The notes: generated from the sequence alone by a model not told the origin. DNA of 64,000 bases from Deltaproteobacteria bacterium (GCA_022601195.1 JAHZIX010000033.1:1-64000), one strand, 5' to 3'; positions 42,270-52,018 are shown, numbered from the stretch's first letter. Made by a program: numbers and translations.

Positions 42270-44753
42270 CTATTCACTGCGAAGGGCGGTGACAGGCTCC
42301 ACTCGAGTGGCTCTCCACGCTGGAACGGCTGCTGCTAGGGCAGCGATGAGCAGCAGGAAGCAGGAGAGGCCGATAAATAGAGATGGGTCGCGAGCGGCGA
42401 CTCCAAACAGCTGCTCAGTGAGGAGGCCGGTGACCGCGAGGGCGCTGACGACGCCGACTCCGATACCGACCACTGCGAGGCTCAGACCCTGCCGGAGAAT
42501 CAACTGGAGAACGCGATCTCGACCGGCGCCGAGGGCCATGCGGATGCCAATCTCGTGAGTGCGCTGTGCAACGGAATAGGCGATCACGCCGTACAGGCCG
42601 ATGGCTGCCAGCAGAAGTGCCACGGTACTAAAGGCGCCGAGAACCTGGGAAATCATCTTGCCGCGGGCCCAATGAGTCGCCACGGAGCTCTCGAGGGATT
42701 GCACCGCGTAGATGGGCTGGTCGGCGTCCAGGCTGCGTACCAATTGGCGCATCGCAGGTGCCAGGCTCAAGGGGTCTTCTAGGGTGCGGGCCACGAACCA
42801 CAGGGAGGGGGCTCCTGTGATGTTGCGGTTCGGCTGGGCCAGGGGGGCATAGGCCTCGACCCGGGATTCGGAGTCGAGACGATAGTGGCGCACGTGCCGG
42901 ACTACGCCGATCACTTCTCGGTACATGGGGCCAGGGTCGGTGAAATCCATCCTCTCGAACTCGAAGGCGAGGCGTTTGCCTAGGGGATTTTCGCCGGGCC
43001 AGAGAGATCGAGCCATCTTTTCGTCGATGACGGCGACCGGAACGGAATCGGCGTGATCCTGCTGGGAGAACAACCGTCCCTGGAGGAGCTCGATGCCGAG
43101 GGTGCGGAAGTAGTCTGGGCTTACGGTCTGGTGCAAGGTGCTGAGGGCGTCGTCGGGGCCTTGGGGCAGGGGTTGCCCCTCTGCCAGTACCACCGTCTCC
43201 GAGCTGCCGCTCACCAACGGTAGTAGGGTGCTCACGGCTGTGGATCGAACTCCAGGGAGGGCCGCGCTCTTCTCGATGAGTTGTTGGTAGAAGCTCTGCC
43301 AGCGGCCTTCTTCCCCGTAGGGAGAATCGGGCAGTGGCACCCGCAGCACCAAGACCCCACCAGATTCGGCGCTGACATCGAAACCGGGGTCGACGTTCCT
43401 CAGGGTGGTGAAGCTGCGGATCATCAACGCTGCACCGATCAAGAGAACCAGGGCGAGAGCTACCTCTCCGACCACCAGTAATTGGCTTGCCAAGCGTCGT
43501 TGGGTGCCGCCGCTGGAGCCTCGTCCGCCGCCGCTGGTCAATCCCTGCACCAGGCTCGATCGGCAAGCATGGAGCGCTGGCAGGAGACCGAAGAGAAGAC
43601 CTGTGAATAGGGAGACTGCGAGGGCGAAGAGGAGAGCATCGCCATCGAGGGCGATGTCACCGGGGCCGATGGCACCGTCCGCTGGCAGGGTCGCTGCCAT
43701 CCATTTGACGCCCCAGACGGCTCCCAGGGTGCCGAGAACTCCACCCAGAAGAGCTAGGACCAGGCTTTCCGTGAGCAGTTGGCGAAGCAGCCGGCGCCGG
43801 CTGGCTCCCAAGGCGGTTCGGACAGAGATTTCTCGACTCCGTGCGGCGGCCCTGGTCAATTGAAGGTTGGCGACGTTGGCACAAGCGATGAGCAAGACGA
43901 AGGCGATCGCACCGAGAGCGGTCAGAAGAGCCGGCTGAAGATCGCCGACCTCGGAGTCTCTGAGTTGGCTGAAGACGATCTCCTTGCCGGCATTGGTCTC
44001 CGGGAAGTCGAGAGCCTGGCGTCGAGCTATGGCCTTCAGCTCTTGGCGGCCCGTTTCCACCGGAGTCTCTGCACCAAGACGGGCCAGGGCGAGGTGCCCA
44101 TTGCTGTAGCCTCGACGGTCCGGCAATGTCGGAAGGCTCAGGCCAAAGGGGACCCAGACATCACCAATGCCATACCAGTAGAGCCGCTCGCCTTCGATAG
44201 CGGCAGGCAGGATACCGATGATGGTGAAGGGCTCGCCGTTCAGTCGAATATTCTGTCCGACTGCAGATGGGCTACCGCCGAATTGGCGTTGCCACAAACC
44301 ATGGCTCAGTATCGCCACCCTTTCCGCTCCAGGGCCGTCTTCCACGGCCGAGAAACCTCGCCCGAGAGCCGGTTGGATACCCAGAGTTGGAAAGATCCCC
44401 GAAGTTGTCTCGAGGCCACGCAGTCGCTCGGGATCCCCGTCACCGGTGAGATTGAGGCTAACGCCGCGAAAGAGGGCCATATGGGGAAAGAGCTTGGCCT
44501 GCTCTTGCCAGTCCGCAAAGTCGACTCGATTGACGGAGACTTGAGAGTTCTGCTCGGTGCTTTGCCACAGCACTCCTAGCTGCTCCTCCTGGGGCCAGGG
44601 CATGGGCCGAAAAAGCACCGAGGTGACGACACTGAAGATGGCAGTTGTCGCACCGATGCCCAAAGCCAGGGTGAGAACCGCAGCTAGAGTTGTGCTCTTG
44701 TGTTTGGCGAGGAGGCGAAGAGCGAAGCGAAGGTCTTCCGGAAGGCGTCCCAT
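42270..44753 (-). CDS. ADOP-type ABC permease (duplicated MacB/FtsX)
   Basis: 827 residues. It starts MGRLPEDLRFALRLLAKHKSTTLAAVLTLALGIGATTAIFSVVTSVL, the ADOP signature, then a MacB-type domain (FPTLGIQPALGRGF, VAILSHGLWQRQFGG), FtsX block 1 (RSREISVRTALGASRRRLLRQLL), a second MacB-type domain (VSPDYFRTLGIELLQGRLF, MARSLWPGENPLGKRLAFEF) and FtsX block 2 (QRTHEIGIRMALGAGRDRVLQLIL), ending RVEPVTALRSE. AGGAG lies 9 bases before the ATG. No ATPase is adjacent. It is a paralogue of the permease at 36.4-38.8 kb. Confidence 0.93.
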   Translation of the reverse strand: MGRLPEDLRFALRLLAKHKSTTLAAVLTLALGIGATTAIFSVVTSVLFRPMPWPQEEQLGVLWQSTEQNSQVSVNRVDFADWQEQAKLFPHMALFRGVSLNLTGDGDPERLRGLETTSGIFPTLGIQPALGRGFSAVEDGPGAERVAILSHGLWQRQFGGSPSAVGQNIRLNGEPFTIIGILPAAIEGERLYWYGIGDVWVPFGLSLPTLPDRRGYSNGHLALARLGAETPVETGRQELKAIARRQALDFPETNAGKEIVFSQLRDSEVGDLQPALLTALGAIAFVLLIACANVANLQLTRAAARSREISVRTALGASRRRLLRQLLTESLVLALLGGVLGTLGAVWGVKWMAATLPADGAIGPGDIALDGDALLFALAVSLFTGLLFGLLPALHACRSSLVQGLTSGGGRGSSGGTQRRLASQLLVVGEVALALVLLIGAALMIRSFTTLRNVDPGFDVSAESGGVLVLRVPLPDSPYGEEGRWQSFYQQLIEKSAALPGVRSTAVSTLLPLVSGSSETVVLAEGQPLPQGPDDALSTLHQTVSPDYFRTLGIELLQGRLFSQQDHADSVPVAVIDEKMARSLWPGENPLGKRLAFEFERMDFTDPGPMYREVIGVVRHVRHYRLDSESRVEAYAPLAQPNRNITGAPSLWFVARTLEDPLSLAPAMRQLVRSLDADQPIYAVQSLESSVATHWARGKMISQVLGAFSTVALLLAAIGLYGVIAYSVAQRTHEIGIRMALGAGRDRVLQLILRQGLSLAVVGIGVGVVSALAVTGLLTEQLFGVAARDPSLFIGLSCFLLLIAALAAAVPAWRATRVEPVTALRSE

Positions 44754-45063
44754 TGCGGATCTCCTGTCTTGGCAGTGAATGCAAGAAGCTACGGTCGTCG
44801 ATCCGTAGCGACTCGCTGTCTAGGGCTCTCTTTTCGGGACTACGTTTCTTTTCTGTAAGAAGTTCCATTCTCACCGTTGTTGGAGGATCTGTCGTCGAAT
44901 AGAGAAATATTCGAATTGAAATTCGTCTATATTTGTAGTGTTCGGTCTGCGAGAGGCGAGAGAGGGTAGGTTGGTGAGGAGGGCAGTAGGAGTGAAAACG
45001 AAAAGCGTCCGGTTAGCGGCCTGTGGTGAAGGTCCCTCGCCGGCGAGGAGGAGGTCTCTGGCG
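44754..45063. other. Intergenic region between divergent genes
   Basis: About 300 bases, AT-rich between 44895 and 44935 (AATATTCGAATTGAAATTCG). A TATATT box (44928-44933) could be the -10 of the OmpA-like gene; no matching -35 was found. The frame of the OmpA-like gene is open through 44938. Confidence 0.35.
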
Positions 45064-46254
45064 GTGGATCCCTGCGAAGAGCCGGAGGAAAGCTCGGGGT
45101 TTGTCGAAGATTCCTCCAGCCTGGGCCGCCATCAGAAACCCGTTTGGAGCCAGAAAGAGTTTCACCACAGACTGTTCGTTTTCCTGCTCATCGCTGTCGG
45201 TGGCTTGGTGGCTCCCGGGTTCGCCGAAGTGGCCCCAGAGCCGCTTTTCTTCGGCCCAGGTGGGCAAGTGTGGTTCGAGGCGCCCGGCGGTGCCTCCATT
45301 CGCGTCTCTCCCGAGGGCGGCGTCGAGATCGATGGGGAGCTTTTGGTGGTTTGCTCGCGACAGCCCGGCGCCAAAGTGAAGAGCCGCGGGACCGTTGCCA
45401 AGTGCTACCCCTCCTACATCAAAGTGGAAGACGGTCGAGGCAATGTACTCAAGGTCTACGAGACCTTCGTCAAGGCAGAGGATGATCACGGAAACGAATG
45501 GGTCATCCAAGTCGACAAAGGACGTGTTTCTTCCGAGTCTGGCTCTAGGGAATTAGAGAGCAGCGCGAGGTCGAACCCGAAGGAGGAGTCGGTGGATCCC
45601 AGATCCAAATCAACTTCCACGACTGAGCAGGACAGTCTGCGGGTTCAGACTCCCGGAACCACCATAGAGCTCGGCGGGGAATCTGGAATCGAAGTACAGA
45701 CTCCCGGCGCCACGGTTTCCCTAGGGAAAACCCTTCGCATTCGTACGCCGACCGGAGATACCGAGGTCTCTGCTGGATGGCGTGAACTGGGGTCGGTCCC
45801 TTCTTCCCCGGCGGAGAAGGATCGTTTGCTGACCTCCCTAGGGGCGATTCGAGAAGGGAGCTCTCTCCGCTTGCGCCTCGCGGGAGATGTCTTATTCGAC
45901 TTTGATCGCTGGGCCATCCGGCCTGATGCGGCGGCCACCCTATCCAAGGTAGCTCGAGTCCTGCGGCTGAGCTTGGTCGGGCCGGCCAGGGTGGAGGGAC
46001 ACACGGACAGCTTGGGTTCGGACTCCCACAACCAACGACTCTCCGAGCAACGTGCCCTCGCCGTCATGACCTGGCTCCATGAGAAAGAGGGCGTTCCTAT
46101 TCACCTACTGCTGGGGCGAGGGTTTGGGGCGTCTAAGCCCATCGCTGCCAACAACAAGAAGGGGCGAGACCACCCCGCGGGCCGTGCCTTGAATCGCAGA
46201 GTCGAGATCCTCGTGCCGACGGAGGTAGAGCACCCTGAGCCGCCGGAGGAATAG
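45064..46254 (+). CDS. OmpA-like peptidoglycan-binding protein
   Basis: 396 residues from the chosen GTG. A hydrophobic signal segment (LFVFLLIAVGGLVAPGFA) lies after an unusually long basic N-region. Beta-rich repeats follow (RVQTPGTTIELG, EVQTPGATVSLG, RIRTPTGDTEVS). The C-terminus is an OmpA_C domain: VLFDFDRWAIRPDAAATL, VEGHTDSLGSDSHNQRLSEQRA, GFGASKPIAANNKKGRDHPAGRALNRRVEIL. It would anchor the outer layer to peptidoglycan. GTG 45064 has GGAGGAGGT 8 bases upstream; GTG 44992, with GGAGGG, is an equally good alternative that adds 24 residues. Confidence 0.85.
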   Translation: MDPCEEPEESSGFVEDSSSLGRHQKPVWSQKEFHHRLFVFLLIAVGGLVAPGFAEVAPEPLFFGPGGQVWFEAPGGASIRVSPEGGVEIDGELLVVCSRQPGAKVKSRGTVAKCYPSYIKVEDGRGNVLKVYETFVKAEDDHGNEWVIQVDKGRVSSESGSRELESSARSNPKEESVDPRSKSTSTTEQDSLRVQTPGTTIELGGESGIEVQTPGATVSLGKTLRIRTPTGDTEVSAGWRELGSVPSSPAEKDRLLTSLGAIREGSSLRLRLAGDVLFDFDRWAIRPDAAATLSKVARVLRLSLVGPARVEGHTDSLGSDSHNQRLSEQRALAVMTWLHEKEGVPIHLLLGRGFGASKPIAANNKKGRDHPAGRALNRRVEILVPTEVEHPEPPEE

Positions 46255-46282
46255 TGGCCCGTTCTTCGATGGCTCAGGAGTC

Positions 46283-47809
46283 CTACCTTTGAAAAGAGAA
46301 ATATCGCTCTAGCCAACGCTTTTTGGTGGGGGTGAGCTTGGTGCGAAACCAGGTGTCAGCAGCTCTTTTGAAGATCTCCGACTGAGTCGGATAGGGATGA
46401 ATCGTCGAAGCGATTTTACCCAGGCCGATTCCCTGGGTGATGGCTAGGGTGATCTCGCTGATCATCTCGCCGGCATGCTCAGCGACCAGGGTCGCACCGA
46501 GGATTCGATCGCTGCCTTTGGCCAGGTGAAGGCGTAGAAAGCCTTCGGTCTCTCCGTCCAGAAGAGCTCGATCGTTGTCTCCTAGAGGTAGGGTGAGGGT
46601 GTCGACTTGCTGCCCGCGTTCTTGGGCCTCGTGCTCATAGAGGCCGACATGGGCGATCTCCGGGGAGGTGAAGGTGCACCAAGGAATGACCAAGTCAGTG
46701 CTTCTCTTTCTCCCGAAGGGGAAGAGGGCATTGCGCAGAACGATCCGAGCCATAGCGTCTGCCGTGTGGGTGAATTGGTAGCGCGAGGCAACGTCCCCAG
46801 CGGCAAAGATTCGATCGTTGGAGGTCCGTAGGGTCGCGTCCACGGAAACGCCTTTGCGGTCGAACTTGACGCCCGCGGCCTCTAGACCGAGACCTTTGAC
46901 ATTGGCGGCCCGGCCTACCGACAGCAGAATCTCTTCGGCTTCCAGGCGCTTTTCCTGGCCATCGACCTCTACTACGACCACCTTGCTCGTCTCGGTGGCT
47001 TCGACTCGGATGACCTTGGCCGAGAGCACGAAGCTCACTCCATCTCGGTGCAGAGATGTGTCGACAACCTTCGCGGCATCGGGATCTTCCCTCGGCAAAA
47101 TCTGCGGAGCCATATCGACGAGGGTGACAGAGGTGCCAAAGCGAGCGAAGCTCTGAGCTAGCTCGCAGCCAATGGGGCCTCCACCGATGACCACCAAGCT
47201 CGCTGGCCGGTGAGTGAGAGAGAAGACGTTTTCATTGGTCAGGAATCCGGCTTCCTGAAGGCCGGGAATGGGGGGCACAAAGGCTCTGCCACCCGTGGCG
47301 ATGACCGCACGCCGAAATTCCAGCCTTTCGCCTCCAATTTCGAGTGCGTCCGAAGCGACGAATTTTCCCTCCCCTAGGAAGACGTCCACCCCCAGGTCAG
47401 AGAATCTCTGGGCACTATCGTGACCGCTGATGTCAGCTCTCAAGCGTCGCATGCGCGCCATGACGGCGGCGAAGTCTCCGTCGTTGTCGCTCCGGGGAGC
47501 GCCGAACTCCTCGCCGTGGGAAGCCTCATGCCAGGCTCGAGCGGCTCTGATAACCGCTTTGGAGGGGACGCAACCGAAGTTGAGACAGTCGCCGCCCAGA
47601 AAGTGTTTTTCGACCAGGGCCACTCGTGCCCCGAGGCCGGCTGCTCCAGCTGCGCTCACCAAGCCGGCGGTTCCGCCGCCGAGCACCACGAGATGGTAGC
47701 GATCCTTGGGAGTGGGGTTTTGCCAGTCCGAAGGATGGACGTTTTCCACCAGCTTCTGGTTGGAGGCGTCTTGGGGTTCGATGGTGAGTCGGTGAGTGTC
47801 TTCAGACAT
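46283..47809 (-). CDS. FAD-dependent disulfide oxidoreductase (mercuric reductase-like)
   Basis: 508 residues of the pyridine nucleotide-disulfide oxidoreductase class I family. FAD motif VVLGGGTAGLVSA (41-53), redox pair GGDCLNFGCVPSK (C75, C80), NAD(P)H motif VVIGGGPIGCELAQ, ATG and FAAGDV motifs, and a C-terminal dimerisation domain with HPYPTQSEIF. It lacks the N-terminal heavy-metal domain and the C-terminal cysteine pair of true mercuric reductases, so another disulfide or quinone substrate is likely. It overlaps the upstream TVP38 gene by 8 bases. Fusions or pairs of these two families occur in other bacteria. Confidence 0.92.
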   Translation of the reverse strand: MSEDTHRLTIEPQDASNQKLVENVHPSDWQNPTPKDRYHLVVLGGGTAGLVSAAGAAGLGARVALVEKHFLGGDCLNFGCVPSKAVIRAARAWHEASHGEEFGAPRSDNDGDFAAVMARMRRLRADISGHDSAQRFSDLGVDVFLGEGKFVASDALEIGGERLEFRRAVIATGGRAFVPPIPGLQEAGFLTNENVFSLTHRPASLVVIGGGPIGCELAQSFARFGTSVTLVDMAPQILPREDPDAAKVVDTSLHRDGVSFVLSAKVIRVEATETSKVVVVEVDGQEKRLEAEEILLSVGRAANVKGLGLEAAGVKFDRKGVSVDATLRTSNDRIFAAGDVASRYQFTHTADAMARIVLRNALFPFGRKRSTDLVIPWCTFTSPEIAHVGLYEHEAQERGQQVDTLTLPLGDNDRALLDGETEGFLRLHLAKGSDRILGATLVAEHAGEMISEITLAITQGIGLGKIASTIHPYPTQSEIFKRAADTWFRTKLTPTKKRWLERYFSFQR

Positions 47810-48503
47810 CGACTGCCTCCTTGAGGGCGCGTTTCGCCAGGCGGGTGATTACCGCGGTCACAGCCACGGTGGCTGCCAGACCTAGGCCGAGAAACAGCCA
47901 ATGACCCGTCCCCTTCGCGCCGCCGCCAGCGAGGTCGGCTAGATTTTTTGCAGTGACGCCATAGTACACGTAGAGAAAGGAACCTGGGAGCATGGCAAGG
48001 CATGCGACGAGGTAGTCCCGGAAACGGACTCCAGTCAAGCCGAGGCCATAGTTGAGTAGGGAGAAGGGAAAAACCGGTGAGAGTCTCAAAAGAGAAACAA
48101 TCTTCAGGCCTTCCCGACCGACGGCGCGATCGACGGCGGCGAAACGGGGTAGGGTCGCTATCTTCTTCTCGATGACTCGCCGAGCTAGGTACCGGCCGAT
48201 GACAAACGCCAGACAAGCACCCAAGGTCGAGGCGATGGCGACCACCAAAGTTCCTTTCGCCAGCCCAAAGACGAAGCCAGCAGAGGCGGTGAGCAGAGAG
48301 CCCGGAATCATGATCAGGGCTGCAAGCACATAACCCAGGATGAAAACGATGGGTCCCCATTTCCCTTGGGCTTCGACCCACTCGGTAAGAGAACCAAGGT
48401 TCGCTGCCAAGAGCCCAGCAGCCTGTTTGCCCCAGACCACCGCCAGCGCGAGGGCCAGGAGTGCTGCCGCCGAGGCCAGGAGGATTTTCTTCTTCGGTTT
48501 CAT
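47802..48503 (-). CDS. TVP38/TMEM64 (VTT-domain) membrane protein
   Basis: 233 residues with six or so hydrophobic helices. The VTT signature is present: MIPGSLLTASAGFVFGLAKGTLVVAIASTLGACLAFVIGRYLAR, then RLSPVFPFSLLNYGLGLTGVRFRDYLVACLAMLPGSFLYVYYG. Proteins of this family act in lipid scrambling or membrane homeostasis; the role here is unknown. It is coupled by overlap to the MerA-like gene, which suggests a redox function at the membrane. Confidence 0.92.
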   Translation of the reverse strand: MKPKKKILLASAAALLALALAVVWGKQAAGLLAANLGSLTEWVEAQGKWGPIVFILGYVLAALIMIPGSLLTASAGFVFGLAKGTLVVAIASTLGACLAFVIGRYLARRVIEKKIATLPRFAAVDRAVGREGLKIVSLLRLSPVFPFSLLNYGLGLTGVRFRDYLVACLAMLPGSFLYVYYGVTAKNLADLAGGGAKGTGHWLFLGLGLAATVAVTAVITRLAKRALKEAVDV

Positions 48504-48851
48504 TATCTAGTTGCTCTGGGGCGGTGGGTTGGTGACCTGGAAACGCATCCTTCGTCACTTCCTTGAGCGATTACGGCTGCTAACCAGTCTCGGTTCATTG
48601 GTCAGGCTGAGCAAGCCACTGGACCGTGACTCGGAGGCTTCAATACAGGGGAGAGCATCGAAAAAGCCTAGCATGGCCTAAGGGGGATCTGAGATGGCTC
48701 GATTCCTCTGGCGCTCCAGGGGGGATTGTTGGGAGTGATTGTCGATTTGTGCTGACTGTTTATGTTTTTTGTGTCAATTTACATTTTTGGAGTTGCGCTG
48801 GTCGTATGTGTCATCTAAGATCTGCGAATCGTAAACAAATCGGAGATCACT
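48504..48851. other. Intergenic region with the glnA promoter
   Basis: Divergent between the TVP38 and glnA genes. It contains the promoter described separately and an AT-rich tract (48745-48790) upstream of it. No other gene. Confidence 0.5.
48793..48821 (+). promoter_or_regulatory. Predicted glnA promoter
   Basis: -35 TTGCGC (48793-48798), 17-bp spacer, -10 TAAGAT (48816-48821), 30 bases before the glnA start. An AT-rich tract upstream could bind a nitrogen regulator, but no clear GlnR-type or sigma-54 site is seen. Confidence 0.5.
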
Positions 48852-50180
48852 ATGACTCGCGAGCAAATTCTGAAAAAGGCCGATAAGGAAGGTGTTCGAT
48901 TTCTGCGTTTGCAGTTCACGGACATCATGGGCATCAATAAGAATGTCGAGCTACCCCGCAGCCAGTTCGAAAAGGCTCTCGACGGGCAGATCATGTTCGA
49001 TGGATCCTCCATTCAGGGCTTCACTCGCATCGAAGAGTCCGACATGTTGTTGGTCCCGGACCTGACGACTTTCAAGGTCAATCCCTGGGCCAGCCCGGAT
49101 GGCTCCAAGGTGGCTCGGCTGATCTGCGATGTTCATCTACCGGATGGCTCAGCGTTCCCCGGATGCCCTCGGCAGGCCCTGAAACGGCAAGTGGAACGGG
49201 CCAAGAAATTGGGCTACTCCATGGTCGCTGGACCCGAGGCGGAGTTTTTTCTTTTTCAGACGGATGAAAAAGGAACCGTGCTCCTGGAGACCCACGATAC
49301 CGGTGGTTATTTCGATCTGACCCCTGTCGATCGCGGCGAGCAGTGCCGTCGAGACATCGTGATGGTTCTGGAGTCTCTGGGTTTCGAGGTCGAGGCGGCT
49401 CATCACGAAGTGGCTCCTGGCCAGCACGAGATCGATTTCAAGTACAACGATGCGGTGCCTTGCGCCGATGATGTGACGATCTTTCGCTTCGTGGTCAAGA
49501 AAGTCGCGCTGGACTACGGTCTTCACGCTACCTTCATGCCGAAGCCTCTTTTTGGGGTCAACGGCTCCGGTATGCACGTTCACCAGAGCCTGCTCACCAA
49601 GAATGGCAAGAACGCGTTCTACGACCCCAAGGCGCCGCACCAGCTTTCGAAGATAGCAATGAACTATATCGGCGGCATTTTGGATCACTCTGCCGCCTTC
49701 GTGGCGATCACGAACCCTCTCGTCAACTCCTACAAGCGGCTAGTGCCCGGTTACGAAGCTCCTATCAACGTCGCCTGGTCGGAGAAGAATCGCAGCCCCC
49801 TCGTTCGGGTGCCGGCGAAGCGAGGCATGTCGACTCGTTGCGAGGTGCGAGTTCCGGATCCCTCCTGCAACCCCTATCTGGCCTTTGCGGTGATGATGGC
49901 GGCCGGCCTCGATGGTTTGGAAAGGCAGTCCGATCCCGGCGAGCCCATCAACAAGAACATCTTCACCATGAGCCAGAGGGAGAAGCGGCGACTGAAGATT
50001 CGCCAACTCCCCATCAACCTCTCGGCGGCGCTAGATAACCTGGAGAAAGACAAGGTGATCCGCGAGGCCTTGGGAGAACATATTTTCGAACATTTCGTGT
50101 CGGCGAAACGGCAGGAGTGGGCGGACTATATTTCCCATGTTCATCCCTGGGAACAGGATCGATACCTCAGCGAATACTGA
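48852..50180 (+). CDS. glnA: Glutamine synthetase, type I-alpha
   Basis: 442 residues. Catalyses glutamate + ammonia + ATP to glutamine. Motifs: MFDGSSIQGFTRIEESDM, GPEAEFFLF (metal-binding glutamate), EVAPGQHEIDF, NGSGMHVHQSL, NRSPLVRVPA and EVRVPDPSCNPYLAFAVM. The length and the absence of the NLYDLP adenylylation loop place it in the GSI-alpha group, regulated by feedback inhibition rather than adenylylation. R in GFTRIEESD matches the residue used for feedback control in Bacillus GlnA. GGAG lies 6 bases before the ATG and a strong terminator follows, so it is monocistronic. Confidence 0.97.
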   Translation: MTREQILKKADKEGVRFLRLQFTDIMGINKNVELPRSQFEKALDGQIMFDGSSIQGFTRIEESDMLLVPDLTTFKVNPWASPDGSKVARLICDVHLPDGSAFPGCPRQALKRQVERAKKLGYSMVAGPEAEFFLFQTDEKGTVLLETHDTGGYFDLTPVDRGEQCRRDIVMVLESLGFEVEAAHHEVAPGQHEIDFKYNDAVPCADDVTIFRFVVKKVALDYGLHATFMPKPLFGVNGSGMHVHQSLLTKNGKNAFYDPKAPHQLSKIAMNYIGGILDHSAAFVAITNPLVNSYKRLVPGYEAPINVAWSEKNRSPLVRVPAKRGMSTRCEVRVPDPSCNPYLAFAVMMAAGLDGLERQSDPGEPINKNIFTMSQREKRRLKIRQLPINLSAALDNLEKDKVIREALGEHIFEHFVSAKRQEWADYISHVHPWEQDRYLSEY

Positions 50181-50209
50181 GTCGCGAGGGAGCGGCAGTG
50201 GGTATCTCG

Positions 50210-50236
50210 GGCCGGCTTCACCGCCGGCCTTTTCCT
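50210..50236 (+). terminator. Rho-independent terminator after glnA
   Basis: Stem GGCCGGC/GCCGGCC around TTCACC, followed by TTTTCCTATTTTT. Placed 30 bases after the glnA stop. Confidence 0.9.
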
Positions 50237-50355
50237 ATTTTTACGGGGCTGCCAAGGCCTCTCTCCGGTCGGCGGCTCGGAGAGCTTTCCCTTTGGGAAG
50301 CCTGCCTGGTTAGAAGCCTATCCGGTTAGAAGACTGTCCGGGCATCGCTGCGTTT

Positions 50356-51972
50356 CTAGTCTTGATGTTCCTGCCGGAGGAGGTCGAAGACCGTTTTGAC
50401 GGGAGTGAAGGTCGAGGCCGGTACTTCGATGAAGACCGTATTCCAATGAGCCATGGCCCCGTTCCAAAGGCCAGGGTGCTCCAGGGCTGTTAAGGGCTGA
50501 CCTTGGTGGTTCTTGGCAGCGACGAAGGCAGTGTTTGGATCCGAGAACTCGGTCAGCGAGAACGGCTCGCCGCGCCAGTTCCGAAGGCCGCAAACAAGGT
50601 CGACTGGATTGAAGTGGGTAGCGGCGTCAACGATCTTGCGCTGATCGTCGGCATCGGTATCCACTTGAGCCATTTCGATGATCTGCTTCGAGCTCGATCC
50701 GTCGCCGTTGCTCACCCAGAAGGGGCCTCCTCCGGGCTCACCGGCATTGACCACGACGCCACAAACTCGTAACGGGCGATCCAGCAGGCTACGACAGAAT
50801 CGGTCACGATGCTCCTTGACGGGGATTTCCTTGGGATTGAGCCCTAGGTGAGAAACCAAGAGCTCCAGGCCTTCTTCCATTGCCGATGGGGTGGTTTCCC
50901 AGCGCTCCAGGCAATCAAAGATCTTTCTCTGCAGGGAAACCAGGTAACCGCCCAGGATTTGTTTCCAACGTACCGTGGCTGCTCTGGCCGAGTCCGGGGC
51001 GACGTTGTCGATGTTCTTGATGAAGACGAGGTCACCGCCGATTCCCTGTAGGTTCCGGAGCAGTGAACCGTGGCCCCCGGGGCGCAAGAGGAGCTCTCCA
51101 TTGGGCAGCCGAAAGGGCCGACCTTGGCCGTCTAGAGCCAGGGTGTCGGTGGCCCTGGACTGGATGGAGTATTCGATCTCGAATTCTGGCGATGAGCCTT
51201 GCGGAAGGTGGGTATCGGCCAGCGTCTTCCTGACTCTCTCTTCCAAATCCTTAAAGCGGCTGGTGGCAGTGGCGCCGACGGTGAAATGAAGGCGGCAGCG
51301 GCCGGACTCGTCCCGTGCGTAGGCAGCGCCTTCCTGGAGATGTTCCTCGAAGGCGGTGCGAGGGTCTTCGGGGTAATCGTGAAAGGGGATCAAGCCCTTC
51401 GGTAACTGGGCGTAGCCCAGGCCTTCCGGCAGAAACAGAGTGCGGAGAGTCTCTAGCAGGGGCCAAGCGGAGGAGGGGACGGATGGGTGAATTCCGCGCT
51501 CCTCGAGGGCGGTCCGGAGGGGACGGAAAAAGGCAAATCGTGGCAGCTCCCGGAAGAATTGGAGAAGAGGCTCGGAGTCCCCGCTGATCGCTTCGGGTGA
51601 AGCGCTGAGGGTCTCCAGGGTCGAATCTTCGAGCCGGGGACTCTCGGAGCTCTCCAGGTAGGGGAGAAGGGCTCCAAACATGCGACTGGCCGCCCCGGAG
51701 GCCGGAACGAATTTGGTGACTCGCCCCTTCTTCTGGGCGACTGTGAAAGTCTCGAGGGATTCTGCCTGGAGATCGGGAGATAGGGTCAAAATTCCATCAC
51801 CGGCGGTGCAAGGTCGCAGCAGCCGGGCGGGGGAGGGCGGTGAGGACAGCAGCCGAAGCTGCCGTTGCGCCTCCTGGTGAGAAATCCCTGCGGCTCGGAG
51901 CTGCGCCTTGTCGTCCTGGGCGTGGTCTTCCAATGCCTGGTCTTCCTGTGCCAAATTCCTGGGGGTGGCCAT
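50356..51972 (-). CDS. DUF4301 family protein
   Basis: 538 residues, the usual length for DUF4301. Distinctive blocks include FVPASGAASRMFGALLPYL, KGLIPFH, LLRPGGHGSLLRNL, DLVFIKNIDNVAPD, WVSNGDGSSSKQIIEMAQVD and LENPGLWNGAMAHWNTVFIEVP-type sequence near the end. GxASRMF and LRPGGHG resemble nucleotidyl-transferase-like sugar-binding motifs, but the reaction is not known. The ribosome-binding site is weak (AGG directly before ATG). It stands alone between glnA and the rfb genes. Confidence 0.9.
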   Translation of the reverse strand: MATPRNLAQEDQALEDHAQDDKAQLRAAGISHQEAQRQLRLLSSPPSPARLLRPCTAGDGILTLSPDLQAESLETFTVAQKKGRVTKFVPASGAASRMFGALLPYLESSESPRLEDSTLETLSASPEAISGDSEPLLQFFRELPRFAFFRPLRTALEERGIHPSVPSSAWPLLETLRTLFLPEGLGYAQLPKGLIPFHDYPEDPRTAFEEHLQEGAAYARDESGRCRLHFTVGATATSRFKDLEERVRKTLADTHLPQGSSPEFEIEYSIQSRATDTLALDGQGRPFRLPNGELLLRPGGHGSLLRNLQGIGGDLVFIKNIDNVAPDSARAATVRWKQILGGYLVSLQRKIFDCLERWETTPSAMEEGLELLVSHLGLNPKEIPVKEHRDRFCRSLLDRPLRVCGVVVNAGEPGGGPFWVSNGDGSSSKQIIEMAQVDTDADDQRKIVDAATHFNPVDLVCGLRNWRGEPFSLTEFSDPNTAFVAAKNHQGQPLTALEHPGLWNGAMAHWNTVFIEVPASTFTPVKTVFDLLRQEHQD

Positions 51973-52018
51973 CCTGGTCTAGGCCGTCCTTATCTTGAAG
52001 TGGACCGGTAAAGGGAAT

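Noticed and set aside
46283..47809. Mercuric reductase function
   Set aside because: The heavy-metal domain and the C-terminal cysteine pair are absent and no mer genes are nearby; only the general family call is supported.
48730..48800. GlnR-type or sigma-54 site before glnA
   Set aside because: Partial TGT...ACA matches exist, but the spacing does not fit the known consensus.
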